Assembly: GCA_934217675.1 (NCBI GenBank)
Contig: CAKQCV010000001.1
Location: 132,082-196,081 of the forward strand
Direction of reading: 5' to 3'
From: an uncultured Prevotella sp.
GTDB lineage: Bacteria > Bacteroidota > Bacteroidia > Bacteroidales > Bacteroidaceae
DNA: 64,000 nucleotides
A model generated the notes under the pieces. It was given only the letters and a program-made list of their open reading frames with translations. It had not been told where the DNA came from and made no database searches. A program made the translations under genes and the position numbers. Every line of letters starts with the position of its first letter. Within the stretch, counting starts at the first letter, position 1. Below, piece after piece: positions 11,901 through 19,485 of this stretch.

Positions 11901-14900
11901 CAACTTATTATGTCAAGGAACTTACTGCTCCTAAGAATTATGCTCTTGATACAACAGTACATGATGTAACACTCGTTGTTGCAAACAGCGTTGTTAAGGA
12001 AAATGTGGAGAATACACCTAAAGGTTCTGTTTATACGAAGAAGTTCGACAAAGACCATACAGACAGACTTCTTTCAGGTGCAACATTCACACTTTATAAG
12101 AGTGATAAGAAAACTGTTGTAGGAACTCTTACTGAAACAGCTAAGGGCGAATACAAAATAGAGGAAATTCTGGCAGGTACATATTATCTGCAAGAAACAA
12201 AAGCACCTGCTTTCTACGAAAGAGATAATAACTTCTATAAGGTTGTTATAACCGATGCGGGTAAAACTGTTACAGTAGAAACTAAGGCGGGCAACGGCGG
12301 CGTTCCTAACGCTCCGATGACAGGAACAATTTCAATTGTTAAGACCTCTACGAATAAACAAGTTCAAGGTTTTGCCTTCCGTGTAACTGGTACATCTAAG
12401 ACAGGCGATGCTTATGACAAGACATTTCTGACAGATGCAAACGGTAAAATAGTAATCAAGGATTTACGCATCGGTGATTATACTGTTACTGAGATAAAGA
12501 ATAATACTACGGTCGGCTACATTATTGAAACTTCAAAGAATGTAGAGCTTACACAGGATAGCACAAAAACTGTTCCTTTTGAAAACGTTGCTTATGGCGG
12601 TCTGAGTGTAGAAAAGGTTGACAAGGTAACAGGCAACCCCGTTACAGGAGCAACATTCGGTATTTACACAGATATTAATTGCACAGTTACCGCAAAAGCA
12701 TATAAGAGTGCAACAGACGACACACTTGTAGACGCTGTATTTACTACAGACGGTACAAGCGGAAAATACAACTGCAACTTCCTTCCTATTAACAGTGAAG
12801 ATGGTGCAACGTATTATGTCAAGGAACTTACCGCTCCTAAGAACTATGTTCTTGATAAGGGCGTATACAGTATCACATTAGATAAGCCTAATGAAATTAA
12901 GGCAGTTTCAAACAATAACACAGACCTTTTCGTTGAAGTGCCTTACGGTCACATTGAGATTAAAAAGCACGATGCTGAAAGACCCAATGTTAAACTGTCT
13001 GGTGCTGTATTCAAGATTTTTGACGGTAATTCCAAAACAGCTTCAGTTGTTGGTACTCTTACAGAAGAATCTAAAGGAACTTATACTTATAAGAACCTCT
13101 CAGCAGGTACTTATTATGTTCAGGAAACAGAAGCACCCGAATACTACGAGAGAGATACTAAGTTCTATAAGGTTGTTATTGCAGAAGCGGGCAAGACCGT
13201 TACTGTAGAAAACGATGATACAGGCTTTGGTAATAAGCCTATGAAGGGTAGTATCTCAATCGGTAAGGCAAGTGCTGACGGTAAAATTGAGGGCTTTGAG
13301 TTTGAAGTTTCGGGTACAGCTTTAAACGGCGCACCTGTTGCAACCAAAACCTATAAAACCGATGCAAACGGACGTATCGAAATTGATGACCTGCTCATAG
13401 GTAACTATACCATCAAGGAAGTTAAGTCGAATATTACAAGCGGCTACATACTTCCCGATGGAAAGACAATAAGCGTTAAAAGAAACAACACATCTGGCGT
13501 TTCGATGCAGAATATTCCTTTCGGTCACATAAAGATTGAAAAGGTAAACGCAAAGACAGGTGATAAAATCACCAATGCACAGTTTGCTATCTTCACAGAT
13601 GCTGATTGTACAATTCCCGCAAAGGCTTATAAGTCTGATACGGATTCGACTCTCGTAACCGCTGTTATTACAGAAACAGCCAAAGGCTTTTACACTTGTG
13701 ATAGACTTCCTATCGACAGTAAAAACGGCACAATGTATTATGTCAAGGAAACAAAAGCCCCTACGGGCTATTACATTGACGAAGAGATTCACGCTGTTGC
13801 ACTTACAGATGCCGATGCTGTTGTTAATGTACATAACAACGATAACGGAAAGTTCGTTGAATATCCTTACGGTCACGCAAACATCAAAAAGACTTGGATA
13901 CTCAACAACATCGTAGCAGATGATGAAAGCGATGTTTTAATCGAACAACTTAACAACAAGATTTACTTCACATTGCAGGACGAAAGCGGAAAATATGTAA
14001 CCGCTACTAAGAACGCTCACGGTACTTACAGCTATAAGGAAATGAGTAATAACGAGTATAAGTTCTACATCGTTGAAGGAAACCTTGAAATCAAAACTCT
14101 GCCGACAGGCAAATATAAGGTGACAGAACACAGCAGTCTTCCTGATTATACAATCAATACTGCAAACCCTGTTACTATCGAAGTAAAATTAAACGAAACA
14201 GCACAGGCTTCATTCACAAATGAGCGTGACACGGGTTCATTACTTATTCAGAAGAAGTGGGAACACCCCGTACCGCTTACTAAGGAAGAAATAGTTGAAC
14301 TTGAAAAGCACGTTACATTTACGGTTAAGACAGCAGACGGTAAGTATGTTGCTACAAAAACCGATGAAGAAACATCTGCAATCAGCTTCTCTCATTATCA
14401 GGACGAACCGTTCTATATCTCATTAACGGATAGTCAGACAAAGATTGAGAAAGTTCCTACAGGTGCTTATAGCATTGAAGAACACAGCGACCTTGATACA
14501 TACAAGGAACTTACTCCTGTCGTTAACAAGGACATTGTAAAGGATACGACAGCTAACGCAACGTTTACCAATGTTCGTCTTATAGGTAACGCAAACTTAA
14601 AGAAAGTATGGAAATATCCTACTCAGCTTTCTGAGGACGAAATCAAGGCACTGAACAGTGAAATTTACTTCACATTAGAAAGCAGTGAAGGCGGTTTTGT
14701 AAAAGTATCTGGCAATGCCGAAGACGGCGAATATCAGTTTGCGGGCTTATCTGAGACTGCACAGCAGATTAAGATACCGAATGGCAACTTTATCATAAAG
14801 AATTTGCCGACAGCTACTTATACAGCTACAGAAGTTACTTCAAACGGCGAGTATAAGAACAGTAATGAAACGCAAGTATTTACAACGGAAGCAGACGAAA

Positions 14901-17900
14901 CATATTACCTTTCGTTTGAGAACGTTCGTAAGACAGGCACAACTGAAATGTACAAGGAATGGATATTACCCGAAGGGTTAGACGAGTCTGAAAAAACAGC
15001 ACTTATCAATTCCCTTGAAACGAATGTCACATTCACTATACAGGACAGCAACAATAAATATCTGATTGCAAGCGATGTAGATGATTCAAAATATCGTTTC
15101 ATCGGTGTTCAGGATACAAACGACAATACGACCGAATTTGCTTTAAACAACAGCAGAATAGAGGTTATTGATTTACCGACAGGCACTTATACTGTTACAG
15201 AGCATAACAAGAATAAGGCTTACCTGATGGAAAATGAAGTCCAGACAATTACTGTTAAGGACGAACAGACATCTCAGCTCACCTTCACAAACAGAGCAAT
15301 CAAGGGTAGCGTTAGTACAACCAAGAAAGATGCTGACTATCCCGATGTTAAATTAACAGGTGCTATATTCACTGTTTATAAAGCTGAAGAAAACGGCTAT
15401 GTTGAGATAGGCACTTTGGACGAAATAAAAGAGGGCGAATATCAGCTTGACAACCTTTATTACGGGGACTACAAACTGATTGAAACTAAAGCTCCCGAAA
15501 AGTTTGTCCGTGACACAAAGGAATACAAGTTCTCGATTGACGAAAACAGTGACGGTGTAGTTATTAACATCGAAACAGAGGCAGGTAAAGGTTTTGAAAA
15601 CCAACCCTACAGAGGAACAGTAAGAGTTACAAAGATAGATAAGGACTACCCCGAAAATAAACTTACGGGAGCTGAGTTCACTATCTACGCAGAAGATAAA
15701 ACCACTGTAATCGGTATTCTTACCGAAACGAAAAAGGGAGTCTACACTTATGAGGATTTGCGTTTTGGCAATTACTACTTGAAGGAAACGGTAGCTCCTG
15801 AGAATTTTATCCTCGATAACAAGTTCCACTCTTTCAAAATCGAAGAAGACGGTGAAATCGTTGATGTTGAAACAGAAGCAGGTAAAGGTCTTGCAAACAG
15901 TGCGATGACAGGTACGCTCAACATCACGAAGAAGTCTGCTGACGGCGTAATTGAAGGTTGGAAGTTCAGAATCACATCTATTGATGTTCCTACGCTTCCC
16001 GAAGGTGTTTCTTACGATGAAACATTCACAACGGACGCTGAAGGTAAAATCTCAGTTACTCTGAGAATAGGTACTTACAAGGTCGAAGAAGTCACAACTG
16101 GTGTTACAGGCTACTTGTTCCCCGATGCTAAAGACATCGAGATTAAGTGGAATGAAGACACTGATACCGAAATGGAGAACACTCCTTATGGTAAGATTGT
16201 TCTTAATAAGGTTGATGAGTTCAAAAACGATGTTCTTGTATCTGGTGCTGTTTATGCAGTTTATAAGGACGTAAACGAAAATGGCGCATACGATGAAGAT
16301 GTTGACACGTTCGTTGATAATCTTAATGATGAAAACGGTATCTATTCACTTGATAAGGTGAAATACGGTAAATACATTGTTAAGGAAACAAAATCTCCTG
16401 AAGGTTACTTACTCGACAATAACGCATATCCTGTAGATATAAATGAAGCAAATGCTGAACGTCATATCTACAATACTGTAACAGATGATGGTACTTCTAT
16501 CTATATAGAAGAAGTTGTCACTGGAACAGTGCAAGTCACGAAGGTGGATAAAGATTATCCCGAAAATAAACTTACGGGTGCTGAGTTCACTATTTACGCA
16601 AGTGACAAGACCACTGTAATCGGTACACTTTCCGAAACAGAAAAGGGTATCTACACTTACGAAGGATTACGCTATGGTAATTACTTCCTTAAAGAGACAA
16701 AAGCTCCTGAGAATTTCGTTCTCGATGAAGATTTCCACGCTTTCAGTATCACAGAAGACGGTAAAATCGTTGATGTTGAAACGAAGGCAGGTAAAGGTCT
16801 TGCAAACAGTGCGATGACAGGTACGCTCAACATCACGAAGAAGTCTGCTGACGGCGTAATTGAAGGTTGGAAGTTCAGAATCACATCTATTGATGTTCCT
16901 ACGCTTCCCGAAGGTGTTTCTTACGATGAAACATTCACAACGGACGCTGAAGGTAAAATCTCAGTTACTCTGAGAATAGGTACTTACAAGGTCGAAGAAG
17001 TCACAACTGGTGTTACAGGCTACTTGTTCCCCGATGCTAAAGACATTGAGATTAAGTGGAACGAAAACACTGATGCCGAAATGGAGAACACTCCTTATGG
17101 TAAGATTGTTCTTAATAAGGTTGATGAGTTCAACACGATTACTTACGTTGCAGGTGCAGTATATGCAGTTTATAAGGACGTAAACGAAAATAAGACCTAT
17201 GAAGAAGACATTGATACATTCGTATCAAATCTTAACGAGGTTGAAGAAGGCGTTTATGTACTTGATAAGGCTGAATATGGCAACTATCTTGTAAAAGAAG
17301 TAAAAGCTCCGAAGGGCTACCTTGTTGACAAAAACTATTATCCTATTTCTATCGGAGAAGCAGGTGCAGAAGTACCAGTATTCAACGAAAAGGAAAAAGA
17401 CACAGATGCTCCTATCTTTGTAGAAACTCCGATAACAGGTAATGTTGAAATCACAAAGGTTGATGAAGATTACCCTGACGAAAAGCTTTCAGGTGCAGAG
17501 TTCACAATCTTTGAAAAGGATAAGAAAACAGAAGTAGGAAAGCTCACGGAAGTAGAAAAGGGCGTTTATCGCTATGAAGGCTTACGTTATGGCGAGTATT
17601 ACTTACAGGAAACCAAAGCACCCAAATATTTCATTCGTGATGTTAATTTCTATTACTTTGAAATTGTGAATGACGGTGAAACCGTCACAATCGCAAATGA
17701 CGAATTGGGAAAAGGAACATTTATCAACTCACCTGAAGAGGGTGAAATCAAAATTGTGAAGACTTCTTACAACAATAAGGTTGACGGCTTCACATTTGAG
17801 ATTAAGGGTACTGCTTACACAGGACAGGAATACTGTGAGCAGTTTGTAACCGATAAGAACGGCATCATCAGTGTCAAGGGTCTTCGTGCAGGTAAATACA

Positions 17901-18157
17901 CCATACACGAAGTTCGCAACGAAGCCACAAAGGGTTACGTTCTTCCTGATGATGAAGAACTTACAATCGAGCGTTTGGGCGATGTAGCCGTTGCAAATAT
18001 GTACAATGGCGATAACCCGAAAACAGGTGTCTTGGGCGATGATAATGTCCTTCCTATAGCGACATTTGCCGCTTTCGTTGGCACAGGTATCATATTGATA
18101 ACTCCTACTGCCAAACGTAAGAGGAAGTACAGAGTTATCAGAACTCACAAGAAATAA
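2918..18157 (+). CDS. Giant cell-wall adhesin: thioester domain, about 41 Cna-B/SpaA repeats, NPKTG anchor
   Basis: A 5,079-residue protein. The signal peptide is about residues 1-30, with cleavage after a SA motif. Residues about 55-190 look like a thioester domain: Cys98 in AICIEAG and Gln167 in ATQMIVWEY would form the Cys-Gln thioester known from TQxA-type Gram-positive adhesins. From about residue 349 there are some 41 tandem beta domains of about 114 residues. Each starts with a G-x-[hydrophobic]-x-K-x-[W/F/D/S] strand and ends with a G-x-Y-x-[V/I]-x-E strand, the Lys/Glu pattern of isopeptide-forming Cna-B/SpaA pilin domains. Early repeats carry HNGDATANYDxIYFTVK; later ones are prealbumin-like (TYYVKELTAPKNY). 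The C-terminus has NPKTG (5033-5037), one membrane segment and a basic tail, a sortase substrate. No sortase is in the window. Two blocks 909 bp apart are nearly identical. Confidence 0.93.
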   Translation: MNSIFKRTLSLIMAMALFFTAVPLQTIVSAVNFTTGTKVYTVIGDNYTSKSGYQFKDKKNYKYLIYTSKTGRSSATRTASTHGKLGIQLSGEFHQAICIEAGVAFNGSSVPNYIGKSESQAEYLSWLDRSDLKNIKLALLCGFHDNKSQTTSPVSGSNMDDFAFATQMIVWEYQQQLRTGYGVNDLKTNSVNTPAKVFQEQLFDDNKKATPAYDCYKYILDAMSNYGKIPSFCRTTTKDAVTFDLKYNSAKKRYEHEFTDSKNSGMAVSAFSLPSGLGLTKSGNKYTFYTTKANTTFAVKYNQSGTGRKPANAGEFVVWTDNTNSESKKQTLASGVADPIKMYVNFKSATATGTAKISKTWVHNGNATANYDKIYFTVKNKSTNAAIKGTGSAGSYTYSSSGTVSNYKLNSSNTFTIAKLPAGTYTVTEHTVSGYTVDSKSKDVTIKIGETGTVSFKNTRDTGSAQITKVWVHNGDATANYDKIYFTVKNKSTNAAVKGMGGAGSYTFSTDGTVSQFDLNSANTFTIYNLPTGTYTVTENTVSGYTVDSKSKDVTVSKGQTGKVSFKNTRDTGSAKIIKTWVHNGDATANYDDIYFTVKKNNTIIKGTTTNTAGKYTFSEKGSVSQFKPNSGNIFTIEGLPTGTYTVTEHTVSGYTVDSESKTVIISKGQTGTVTFKNTRDTGSAQITKVWVHNGDATANYDKIYFTVKNKSTNAAVKGKGGAGSYTFSTDGTVSQFELNSANTFSIANLPTGTYTVTEHTVSGYTVDSKSKDVTVSKGQTGKVSFKNTRDTGSAQITKVWVHNGDATADYDDIYFTVKNKSTNAVIKGVGGAGTYTFSASGSASQFKLNSDNTFTIEGLPTGTYTVTEHTVSGYTVDSESKDVTVSKGQTGTVTFKNTRNTGTAQVIKTWIHHNDAKQADKDIYFVIKNNDTGKFITASGSAGNYTFTGANATAVAKATQLKLGKVAGVANGAFNVLNIPEGSYTAYEYGSNAYYTSVSGTSKSFKIVNGKVATVSFSNERNIGDLIVSKTWVHNGNSLISYQSTESLPYATLNGTPIYFKVYYETTDANGTVTRHYLKADDSNTLNDGVYKWNGETATASQQYFKLYKDYYTDNGVKHDGFKISDMPTGYTYYVEEQTVKGYICSSNKISVTITSKVGNDAYTPVKKDVRNTRETGSASLHKVFSDDANLTAQQKAEQYKNTTFAVLYKGNNQYVNATGSNGTYTFSGYQASATEFALNASGNFSISKLPSGSYRVVETKWDSYNYNPKTTYVDITVENGKNTPVNFENIRTGYVLVKKNWTIPVGLDRSTKRITDLTNNTYFLIRDKSTNQYLTATTDNQSRYTYTGVTTKANATKFKAYVYIENNAISSISFSVNKLPLGNYVVEEITTGDANKYFIPDKTSIDITLTNAVPTNDSSFTNTEKGCATINKVWSDAGTGYATAAERNAVTFYIRNKATNVYIKASGNAGNYTFTGSGTTAVSSGTGFKLSSSNTFLVKDLDAGTYIVSEVLAGSSKFAPRNEQEVTVANGENNGVTFQNVVKAGALKVNKTWKAEVNTQANLEDLTSKVYFTLKFGNKYVVATKATSPVYRYNFTKLTTNASEATKFNASVITQSGSLVATFDVAGLPIGSYTVTETVTDKNVAHRFTASALLANVNVTFNATATANFTNSESTGEIIKIWDDKNANTTEQERSKVQFVIKDTKTNKYIIAKQYATGDYEYTGFGTTDIASATLISLNANHTEAKITKLPEGTYTVIEMNCPSGYTASADQTLTIINGKLGTVKFTNTRDTGRLFVRKQWLSYKNLSADKLTELSNNTYFTIACGGNYVQASNSNGVYSFTGYTTSVSNATQFKAIIVKDSTGKVTDNKFNVTGLPTGNYTIKEYTVNGSEANTNYIVSSESQNITITKSVNNSTNSTKFINTEKGKANVTKTFTKKLNGTEFTDAELVALYGKVTFTVKKGNQYVTATGDNGNYVYSSLSNTAYTFKLSSTGKLAIENIPEGTYTITESCSDSAYKPTTATKSFTVANGKITSVAFENLPVVGEGLVTKVINGNLTAVDKANITTYYNNVKFKVKDTSTGKYVTATGGTSGTYYYSGNTDDTGTVFSLNSSHKFAITRMPEGTYVAIEVSHSDGFNKAPDQTFTIKNGERTSLTFTNTREVAPLTIKKVWKTSEENTLTTAEKQNLVNNIYFTVQDSGGNYVIAPKNSAGEYVYSSTNATLSNNGKFKLDVATNNILIKNLPTGTYTVKEVMSGKINYTADALSKSVKVVVNQNANETFTNTRDIGSLSIVKNWIEAGVTPSTDKQKEYNEHVYFTLVYGDKYVVATGSNGSYKHSRFTTNESEATHFTISTATPFKCNISELPTGNYTIHEYCDIAECEPSTPTQVKTVTKNVTATVQFKNYVSTYLGKVTKRWVFNSSFTSEQRRELIEKIKNGIYFTVKDEDNNYLKASLNEELEDGTYYYDGTTTNGNENRFYVTCIYDSKLKEYVSTFNIEGLPQGKYTVEEHNTLPTYKEDSSTGSLVMTGDADGSVTFTNRETSIVVSKRFSDGDNLTAEQLKAQYKKVTARFKIIGANGKEDKTVTNYGKYLTFSFANDIYTYSGIAATAGTANTDLKLTDEGKLEANFKGCPSPYYLMVEELYDSTSYVGTTGSNIVDCGTYTDVDYTVDNSKRVDLTNINVAGKPLVMKDITLNNKLNTGSIYIDKSFLDVDNTEMTISDEQLAKVTFKAYNSNGEELTFAKASNGNYNYTGSSTAGTEIKLNYDSSSKKYCFLLDKLPANERYTVAETKGSDYFTFDVDPVTFVITPNGNAKQVFYNKAMTGNVKIVKKSTNNVIEGFEFTLSGTSHTGKAVNVTGKTGNDGILNFENLRVGNYVITETKTGKAVGYITEKDKSVTVSYDSDKAMPVTTTVEFLNKAYGSVEISKKDSVTKELLTGATFGIYSDAECTIPAKAYKSDTDATLVNAVLKENPTGSGIFTCDLLPIDSDKGTTYYVKELTAPKNYALDTTVHDVTLVVANSVVKENVENTPKGSVYTKKFDKDHTDRLLSGATFTLYKSDKKTVVGTLTETAKGEYKIEEILAGTYYLQETKAPAFYERDNNFYKVVITDAGKTVTVETKAGNGGVPNAPMTGTISIVKTSTNKQVQGFAFRVTGTSKTGDAYDKTFLTDANGKIVIKDLRIGDYTVTEIKNNTTVGYIIETSKNVELTQDSTKTVPFENVAYGGLSVEKVDKVTGNPVTGATFGIYTDINCTVTAKAYKSATDDTLVDAVFTTDGTSGKYNCNFLPINSEDGATYYVKELTAPKNYVLDKGVYSITLDKPNEIKAVSNNNTDLFVEVPYGHIEIKKHDAERPNVKLSGAVFKIFDGNSKTASVVGTLTEESKGTYTYKNLSAGTYYVQETEAPEYYERDTKFYKVVIAEAGKTVTVENDDTGFGNKPMKGSISIGKASADGKIEGFEFEVSGTALNGAPVATKTYKTDANGRIEIDDLLIGNYTIKEVKSNITSGYILPDGKTISVKRNNTSGVSMQNIPFGHIKIEKVNAKTGDKITNAQFAIFTDADCTIPAKAYKSDTDSTLVTAVITETAKGFYTCDRLPIDSKNGTMYYVKETKAPTGYYIDEEIHAVALTDADAVVNVHNNDNGKFVEYPYGHANIKKTWILNNIVADDESDVLIEQLNNKIYFTLQDESGKYVTATKNAHGTYSYKEMSNNEYKFYIVEGNLEIKTLPTGKYKVTEHSSLPDYTINTANPVTIEVKLNETAQASFTNERDTGSLLIQKKWEHPVPLTKEEIVELEKHVTFTVKTADGKYVATKTDEETSAISFSHYQDEPFYISLTDSQTKIEKVPTGAYSIEEHSDLDTYKELTPVVNKDIVKDTTANATFTNVRLIGNANLKKVWKYPTQLSEDEIKALNSEIYFTLESSEGGFVKVSGNAEDGEYQFAGLSETAQQIKIPNGNFIIKNLPTATYTATEVTSNGEYKNSNETQVFTTEADETYYLSFENVRKTGTTEMYKEWILPEGLDESEKTALINSLETNVTFTIQDSNNKYLIASDVDDSKYRFIGVQDTNDNTTEFALNNSRIEVIDLPTGTYTVTEHNKNKAYLMENEVQTITVKDEQTSQLTFTNRAIKGSVSTTKKDADYPDVKLTGAIFTVYKAEENGYVEIGTLDEIKEGEYQLDNLYYGDYKLIETKAPEKFVRDTKEYKFSIDENSDGVVINIETEAGKGFENQPYRGTVRVTKIDKDYPENKLTGAEFTIYAEDKTTVIGILTETKKGVYTYEDLRFGNYYLKETVAPENFILDNKFHSFKIEEDGEIVDVETEAGKGLANSAMTGTLNITKKSADGVIEGWKFRITSIDVPTLPEGVSYDETFTTDAEGKISVTLRIGTYKVEEVTTGVTGYLFPDAKDIEIKWNEDTDTEMENTPYGKIVLNKVDEFKNDVLVSGAVYAVYKDVNENGAYDEDVDTFVDNLNDENGIYSLDKVKYGKYIVKETKSPEGYLLDNNAYPVDINEANAERHIYNTVTDDGTSIYIEEVVTGTVQVTKVDKDYPENKLTGAEFTIYASDKTTVIGTLSETEKGIYTYEGLRYGNYFLKETKAPENFVLDEDFHAFSITEDGKIVDVETKAGKGLANSAMTGTLNITKKSADGVIEGWKFRITSIDVPTLPEGVSYDETFTTDAEGKISVTLRIGTYKVEEVTTGVTGYLFPDAKDIEIKWNENTDAEMENTPYGKIVLNKVDEFNTITYVAGAVYAVYKDVNENKTYEEDIDTFVSNLNEVEEGVYVLDKAEYGNYLVKEVKAPKGYLVDKNYYPISIGEAGAEVPVFNEKEKDTDAPIFVETPITGNVEITKVDEDYPDEKLSGAEFTIFEKDKKTEVGKLTEVEKGVYRYEGLRYGEYYLQETKAPKYFIRDVNFYYFEIVNDGETVTIANDELGKGTFINSPEEGEIKIVKTSYNNKVDGFTFEIKGTAYTGQEYCEQFVTDKNGIISVKGLRAGKYTIHEVRNEATKGYVLPDDEELTIERLGDVAVANMYNGDNPKTGVLGDDNVLPIATFAAFVGTGIILITPTAKRKRKYRVIRTHKK
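15881..17046 (+). repeat. 909-bp offset duplication inside the adhesin gene
   Basis: Bases 15881-16137 and 16790-17046 are identical as far as I can read. The offset of 909 bp is 303 codons and keeps frame. It spans a three-domain unit (TGTLNITKKS, YGKIVLNKVD and TGTVQVTKVD starts), indicating recent tandem duplication. Confidence 0.85.
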
Positions 18158-18176
18158 AAATTCCTGACAAACAGAT

Positions 18177-18206
18177 AAAGGATACGAGAAATCGTATCCT
18201 TTTCTT
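18177..18206 (+). terminator. Rho-independent terminator of the adhesin gene
   Basis: AAAGGATACGA (18177-18187) and TCGTATCCTTT (18192-18202) form an 11-bp stem with a 4-nt loop, followed by TTCTTTG. It lies 20 nt after the adhesin stop. Confidence 0.9.
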
Positions 18207-18287
18207 TGTTTTATGCGTTGTAATGTAAAACGGTTTCGTGTATGTAACCTCTCGTGTGTTATTACAACAAATGTTACATTATATATT

Positions 18288-18320
18288 TGTATTGTAATCT
18301 TCAATCTGTTATGTTATAAT
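18288..18320 (+). promoter_or_regulatory. Promoter, half-matching class A
   Basis: TTGTAA (18292-18297), 17-bp spacer, TATAAT (18315-18320). TGTATTG at 18288 matches the left half of the class A palindrome, but the right half is absent, so this unit may escape the shared control. Confidence 0.65.
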
Positions 18321-18346
18321 AAAGGTATAAAAAAAGGGGGATTTTT

Positions 18347-18823
18347 ATGAGCAGTAAAGAACAACAGGTTGTAAACCGTAAATTTATTCTCTTCACGGAG
18401 CAAATAAGCGAAATTTTGGGAATAAAAGCACCGAACATTATAATTGATGAATCTCAAATGGCACCAAAAACACAGCTTGCCGCTACTATGGTAGGCGGCA
18501 TTGTAATGCGGAACAATGACTTCACACTTGATTCTGCTTTTGCTCTTGCACATGAACTTCGTCATGTGTGGCAAATTGCACTGCACGAAAAAGAATATTT
18601 TAAAAATGATTATTTAAGAGTAGGCTCTGTTAACGTGCAAGATTATAATATGCAAAAAGCCGAGATTGACGCAAACGCATTTGCCGCAATTATTATGAAC
18701 GCTATGTTCGGCGTTAGCCCTATGTTCAAAGGACTGTCTGCAAAAGTAAAAAACCAAATTGAAAGCCGCATACACGAAATAGAAGACGATGTTTTCAAAC
18801 GCATCGAACAACTTGAATCATAA
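18347..18823 (+). CDS. ImmA/IrrE-like small zinc metallopeptidase-like protein
   Basis: A 158-residue protein with HELRH at residues 69-73, matching the HExxH zinc-protease signature. A downstream AEIDANAFA (Glu106) has the spacing expected for the third zinc ligand in ImmA/IrrE-type (DUF955-like) peptidases. That family cleaves phage or stress repressors, often encoded next to a helix-turn-helix partner; none is adjacent here. GGGGG before ATG 18347 is a strong ribosome site. The gene is monocistronic between terminators. The exact target and subfamily are unknown. Confidence 0.7.
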   Translation: MSSKEQQVVNRKFILFTEQISEILGIKAPNIIIDESQMAPKTQLAATMVGGIVMRNNDFTLDSAFALAHELRHVWQIALHEKEYFKNDYLRVGSVNVQDYNMQKAEIDANAFAAIIMNAMFGVSPMFKGLSAKVKNQIESRIHEIEDDVFKRIEQLES

Positions 18824-18881
18824 TCTCGTTTTCCCTTCAGCTTATTATTGGCATTCTGAGCAAATAATATTCACTTATAGA

Positions 18882-18916
18882 AAAAAAAGACCTCTCAAAT
18901 TAAGAAAGGTCTTTTT
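18882..18916. terminator. Bidirectional terminator
   Basis: AAAAAGACCT (18884-18893) pairs with AGGTCTTTTT (18907-18916), flanked by A- and T-runs, so it can end the rightward protease transcript and any leftward transcript from 19071. Confidence 0.8.
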
Positions 18917-18949
18917 CATTTTTATTTTTATGTTTATTTTGCTTCTTTT

Positions 18950-19071
18950 GCAAAAATAAAACCGCCTGCTTCCGCTAAAAGCAAGGCGGTTCGTGTTTGC
19001 ACTAAACGCAAACATCAATAAGAACCATTTTTGCTCGGAGTAACCGTCTACATAGTAGTGGTTTCCTTGTT
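18950..19071 (-). ncRNA. Candidate small RNA, about 115-120 nt
   Basis: A consensus leftward promoter (19078-19106) fires into a stretch with no open reading frame. Within it, GTTTGC/GCAAAC (18995-19013) forms one hairpin. A GC-rich hairpin with ACCGCC/GGCGGT arms (18961-18990) follows, then TTTTATTTTT in the leftward sense, a typical intrinsic terminator. Promoter, roughly 115-nt body and terminator together define a small RNA gene. It does not match an RNA family I know. The promoter overlaps the end of the truncated relE-like gene. An RNA antitoxin or antisense role is possible but unsupported. Confidence 0.65.
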
Positions 19072-19077
19072 ATCTTT

Positions 19078-19106
19078 ATTATAGTGCCTTATTTGTACAC
19101 TGTCAA
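19078..19106 (-). promoter_or_regulatory. Consensus sigma-A promoter for the small RNA
   Basis: Reading leftward: TTGACA (19106-19101), exactly 17 bp, TATAAT (19083-19078). Both hexamers are perfect. The -35 box lies within the last codons of the truncated relE-like gene. Confidence 0.85.
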
Positions 19107-19250
19107 TAGTTTCTCTTTTCCGTATTGTCTTGGATTTTCACAATCTGCAAGATGATTTTGAATCCACGCCTTTATAAAAAGCATTGTATATCTATCAAGC
19201 TTTTTGAACTCTTTACTAAAACCAGATGTAAATTCAACCTTATACTTCAT
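19089..19250 (-). pseudogene. Truncated RelE-like toxin, 53 codons
   Basis: ATG 19250 overlaps the antitoxin stop as ATGA, the usual coupling of type II toxin-antitoxin pairs. The product begins MKYKVEFTSGFSKEFKKLD and reaches CENPRQYGKEK, matching the N-terminal half of RelE/YafQ-like ribosome-dependent RNases (normally about 85-95 residues). It then diverges (LLTVYK) and stops. The C-terminal half that carries the catalytic and RNA-binding residues is missing. I infer loss of toxicity, with the antitoxin part retained. The break coincides with the small-RNA promoter. Confidence 0.75.
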
Positions 19251-19468
19251 AGATTGAGTTCCTTCCACAATTCATCAATAGGACGACTTTTTCTGCCGCT
19301 CTTCTCGTATTCTTTATAAGCTTCATCGTATACGGCAACATCAAATTTCTCGTCAATTTTATCAAACAATGCTTTTTTGAATGCCTCGCCTAAAGACAAT
19401 GAATGCAACTTTGCATAGCTTTCAGCAAGCTCTTTTTTCTGTTCCGTTAATCTTATTGAAAACGCCAT
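19247..19468 (-). CDS. RelB/DUF6290-like antitoxin
   Basis: A 73-residue protein starting MAFSIRLTEQKKELAESYAK, an RHH-type N-terminus typical of RelB/DinJ-like antitoxins. The acidic C-terminal tail (YEKSGRKSRPIDELWKEL) is of the kind that wraps RelE toxins. AAGGAAGG precedes ATG 19468. It is coupled to the truncated toxin downstream. The protein probably still binds its own operator (TAGTAC-GTT-GTACTA, 19486-19500) and could repress related loci. Confidence 0.85.
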   Translation of the reverse strand: MAFSIRLTEQKKELAESYAKLHSLSLGEAFKKALFDKIDEKFDVAVYDEAYKEYEKSGRKSRPIDELWKELNL

Positions 19469-19485
19469 AACAACCTTCCTTTCTA

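Noticed and set aside
18950..19071. Small RNA as a type III antitoxin for the relE-like gene
   Set aside because: The adjacent toxin is RelE-type with a RelB-type protein partner, and no tandem RNA repeats typical of type III antitoxins are present.
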